Shown here in pieces: positions 63,947-64,000 of a stretch of 64,000 nt of DNA. Position numbers and translations under genes: made by a program. The notes beneath the pieces were generated by a model. The model made no database searches. It worked only from the letters and a program-made list of their open reading frames with translations, and was not told the origin of the DNA. The stretch is from Luteococcus japonicus. GTDB lineage: Bacteria > Actinomycetota > Actinomycetes > Propionibacteriales > Propionibacteriaceae. Position 1 is the stretch's first letter. Each line of letters opens with the position of its first letter. The DNA lies in the NCBI RefSeq assembly GCF_003752415.1, contig NZ_RKHG01000001.1, forward strand, positions 2,480,001-2,544,000. The letters run 5' to 3'.

Positions 63947-64000
63947 CGGGTGAGTCCTGGCTGTTCTGCTCGGGCAGGGCGAACAGCCCGGTGGTGCTGG
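63942..64000 (-). CDS. 3' end of a reverse-strand gene
   Basis: The frame on the reverse strand ends STTGLFALPEQNSQDSPA then stop (63942-63944) and runs off the window. Too short to identify. Confidence 0.5.
   Translation of the reverse strand, partial: STTGLFALPEQNSQDSPA

Overview
The window is a high-GC actinobacterial chromosome segment. The block crgA / DUF881 gene / trpG-type amidotransferase next to pknB-pbpA-rodA-pstP-fhaB-fhaA is the classic actinobacterial cell-division and cell-wall locus. With a fused RmlC-RmlD protein, an EfeUOB iron importer and DtxR/IdeR-type iron boxes it suggests a member of the Propionibacteriales or a near relative. The genus is an inference; no marker here fixes it.

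1-9.5 kb: a BlaI-type regulator, an APC permease, a flavin-reductase-like protein, a 5'-truncated ISL3 transposase, a TetR-controlled heterodimeric ABC exporter, a frameshifted GNAT gene and a HAD phosphatase. 9.6-21.5 kb: an acidic protein, lysS, then the crgA-to-fhaA locus. 21.7-25 kb: dTDP-rhamnose synthesis (rmlCD, rmlB, divergent rmlA). 25-32 kb: secreted M23 and L,D-transpeptidase-like proteins, an alkyltransferase-like protein, a truncated globin, a frameshifted MHS-type transporter, sucCD with a CRP/GlxR-like site, and a secreted lamin-tail protein.

32.3-45.4 kb: a genomic island integrated into the 3' end of a tRNA-Leu(CAG) gene. A 16-bp direct repeat marks its ends. It carries an excisionase-like protein, a DUF2971 protein, an ArsR-like regulator divergent from a three-gene ABC exporter, a MobF relaxase with an abnormal C-terminus, a compact three-gene cassette (TIGR04255-like protein, helix-turn-helix protein, protein with a SQTCD motif), a BrnT/BrnA-like toxin-antitoxin pair, and a tyrosine integrase that appears to have lost its first catalytic-arginine box. 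No type IV secretion or FtsK-like genes are seen, so the island looks like a decayed mobilizable element. The TIGR04255 cassette is the best candidate for an undescribed system.

45.5-51.9 kb: a meta-cleavage (mhp-type) lower pathway, hydrolase / extradiol dioxygenase (frameshifted) / hydratase / IclR regulator / acetaldehyde dehydrogenase / aldolase, converting aromatic ring-cleavage products to pyruvate and acetyl-CoA, then a frameshifted YjbR-like gene. 52-64 kb: TspO, an acetyltransferase, a cold-shock protein, efeUOB and a siderophore-interacting protein (each behind an iron box), a lactonase-like protein, a thioesterase, catalase, a LysP-like permease, a secreted nuclease, and the 3' end of a reverse-strand gene.

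Four otherwise conserved genes each carry one single-base frameshift, at least two of them at homopolymers; sequencing error should be excluded before calling them pseudogenes. A family of palindromic or tandem repeats sharing the AACCCGAGCG core and a dispersed 15-mer recur between genes.
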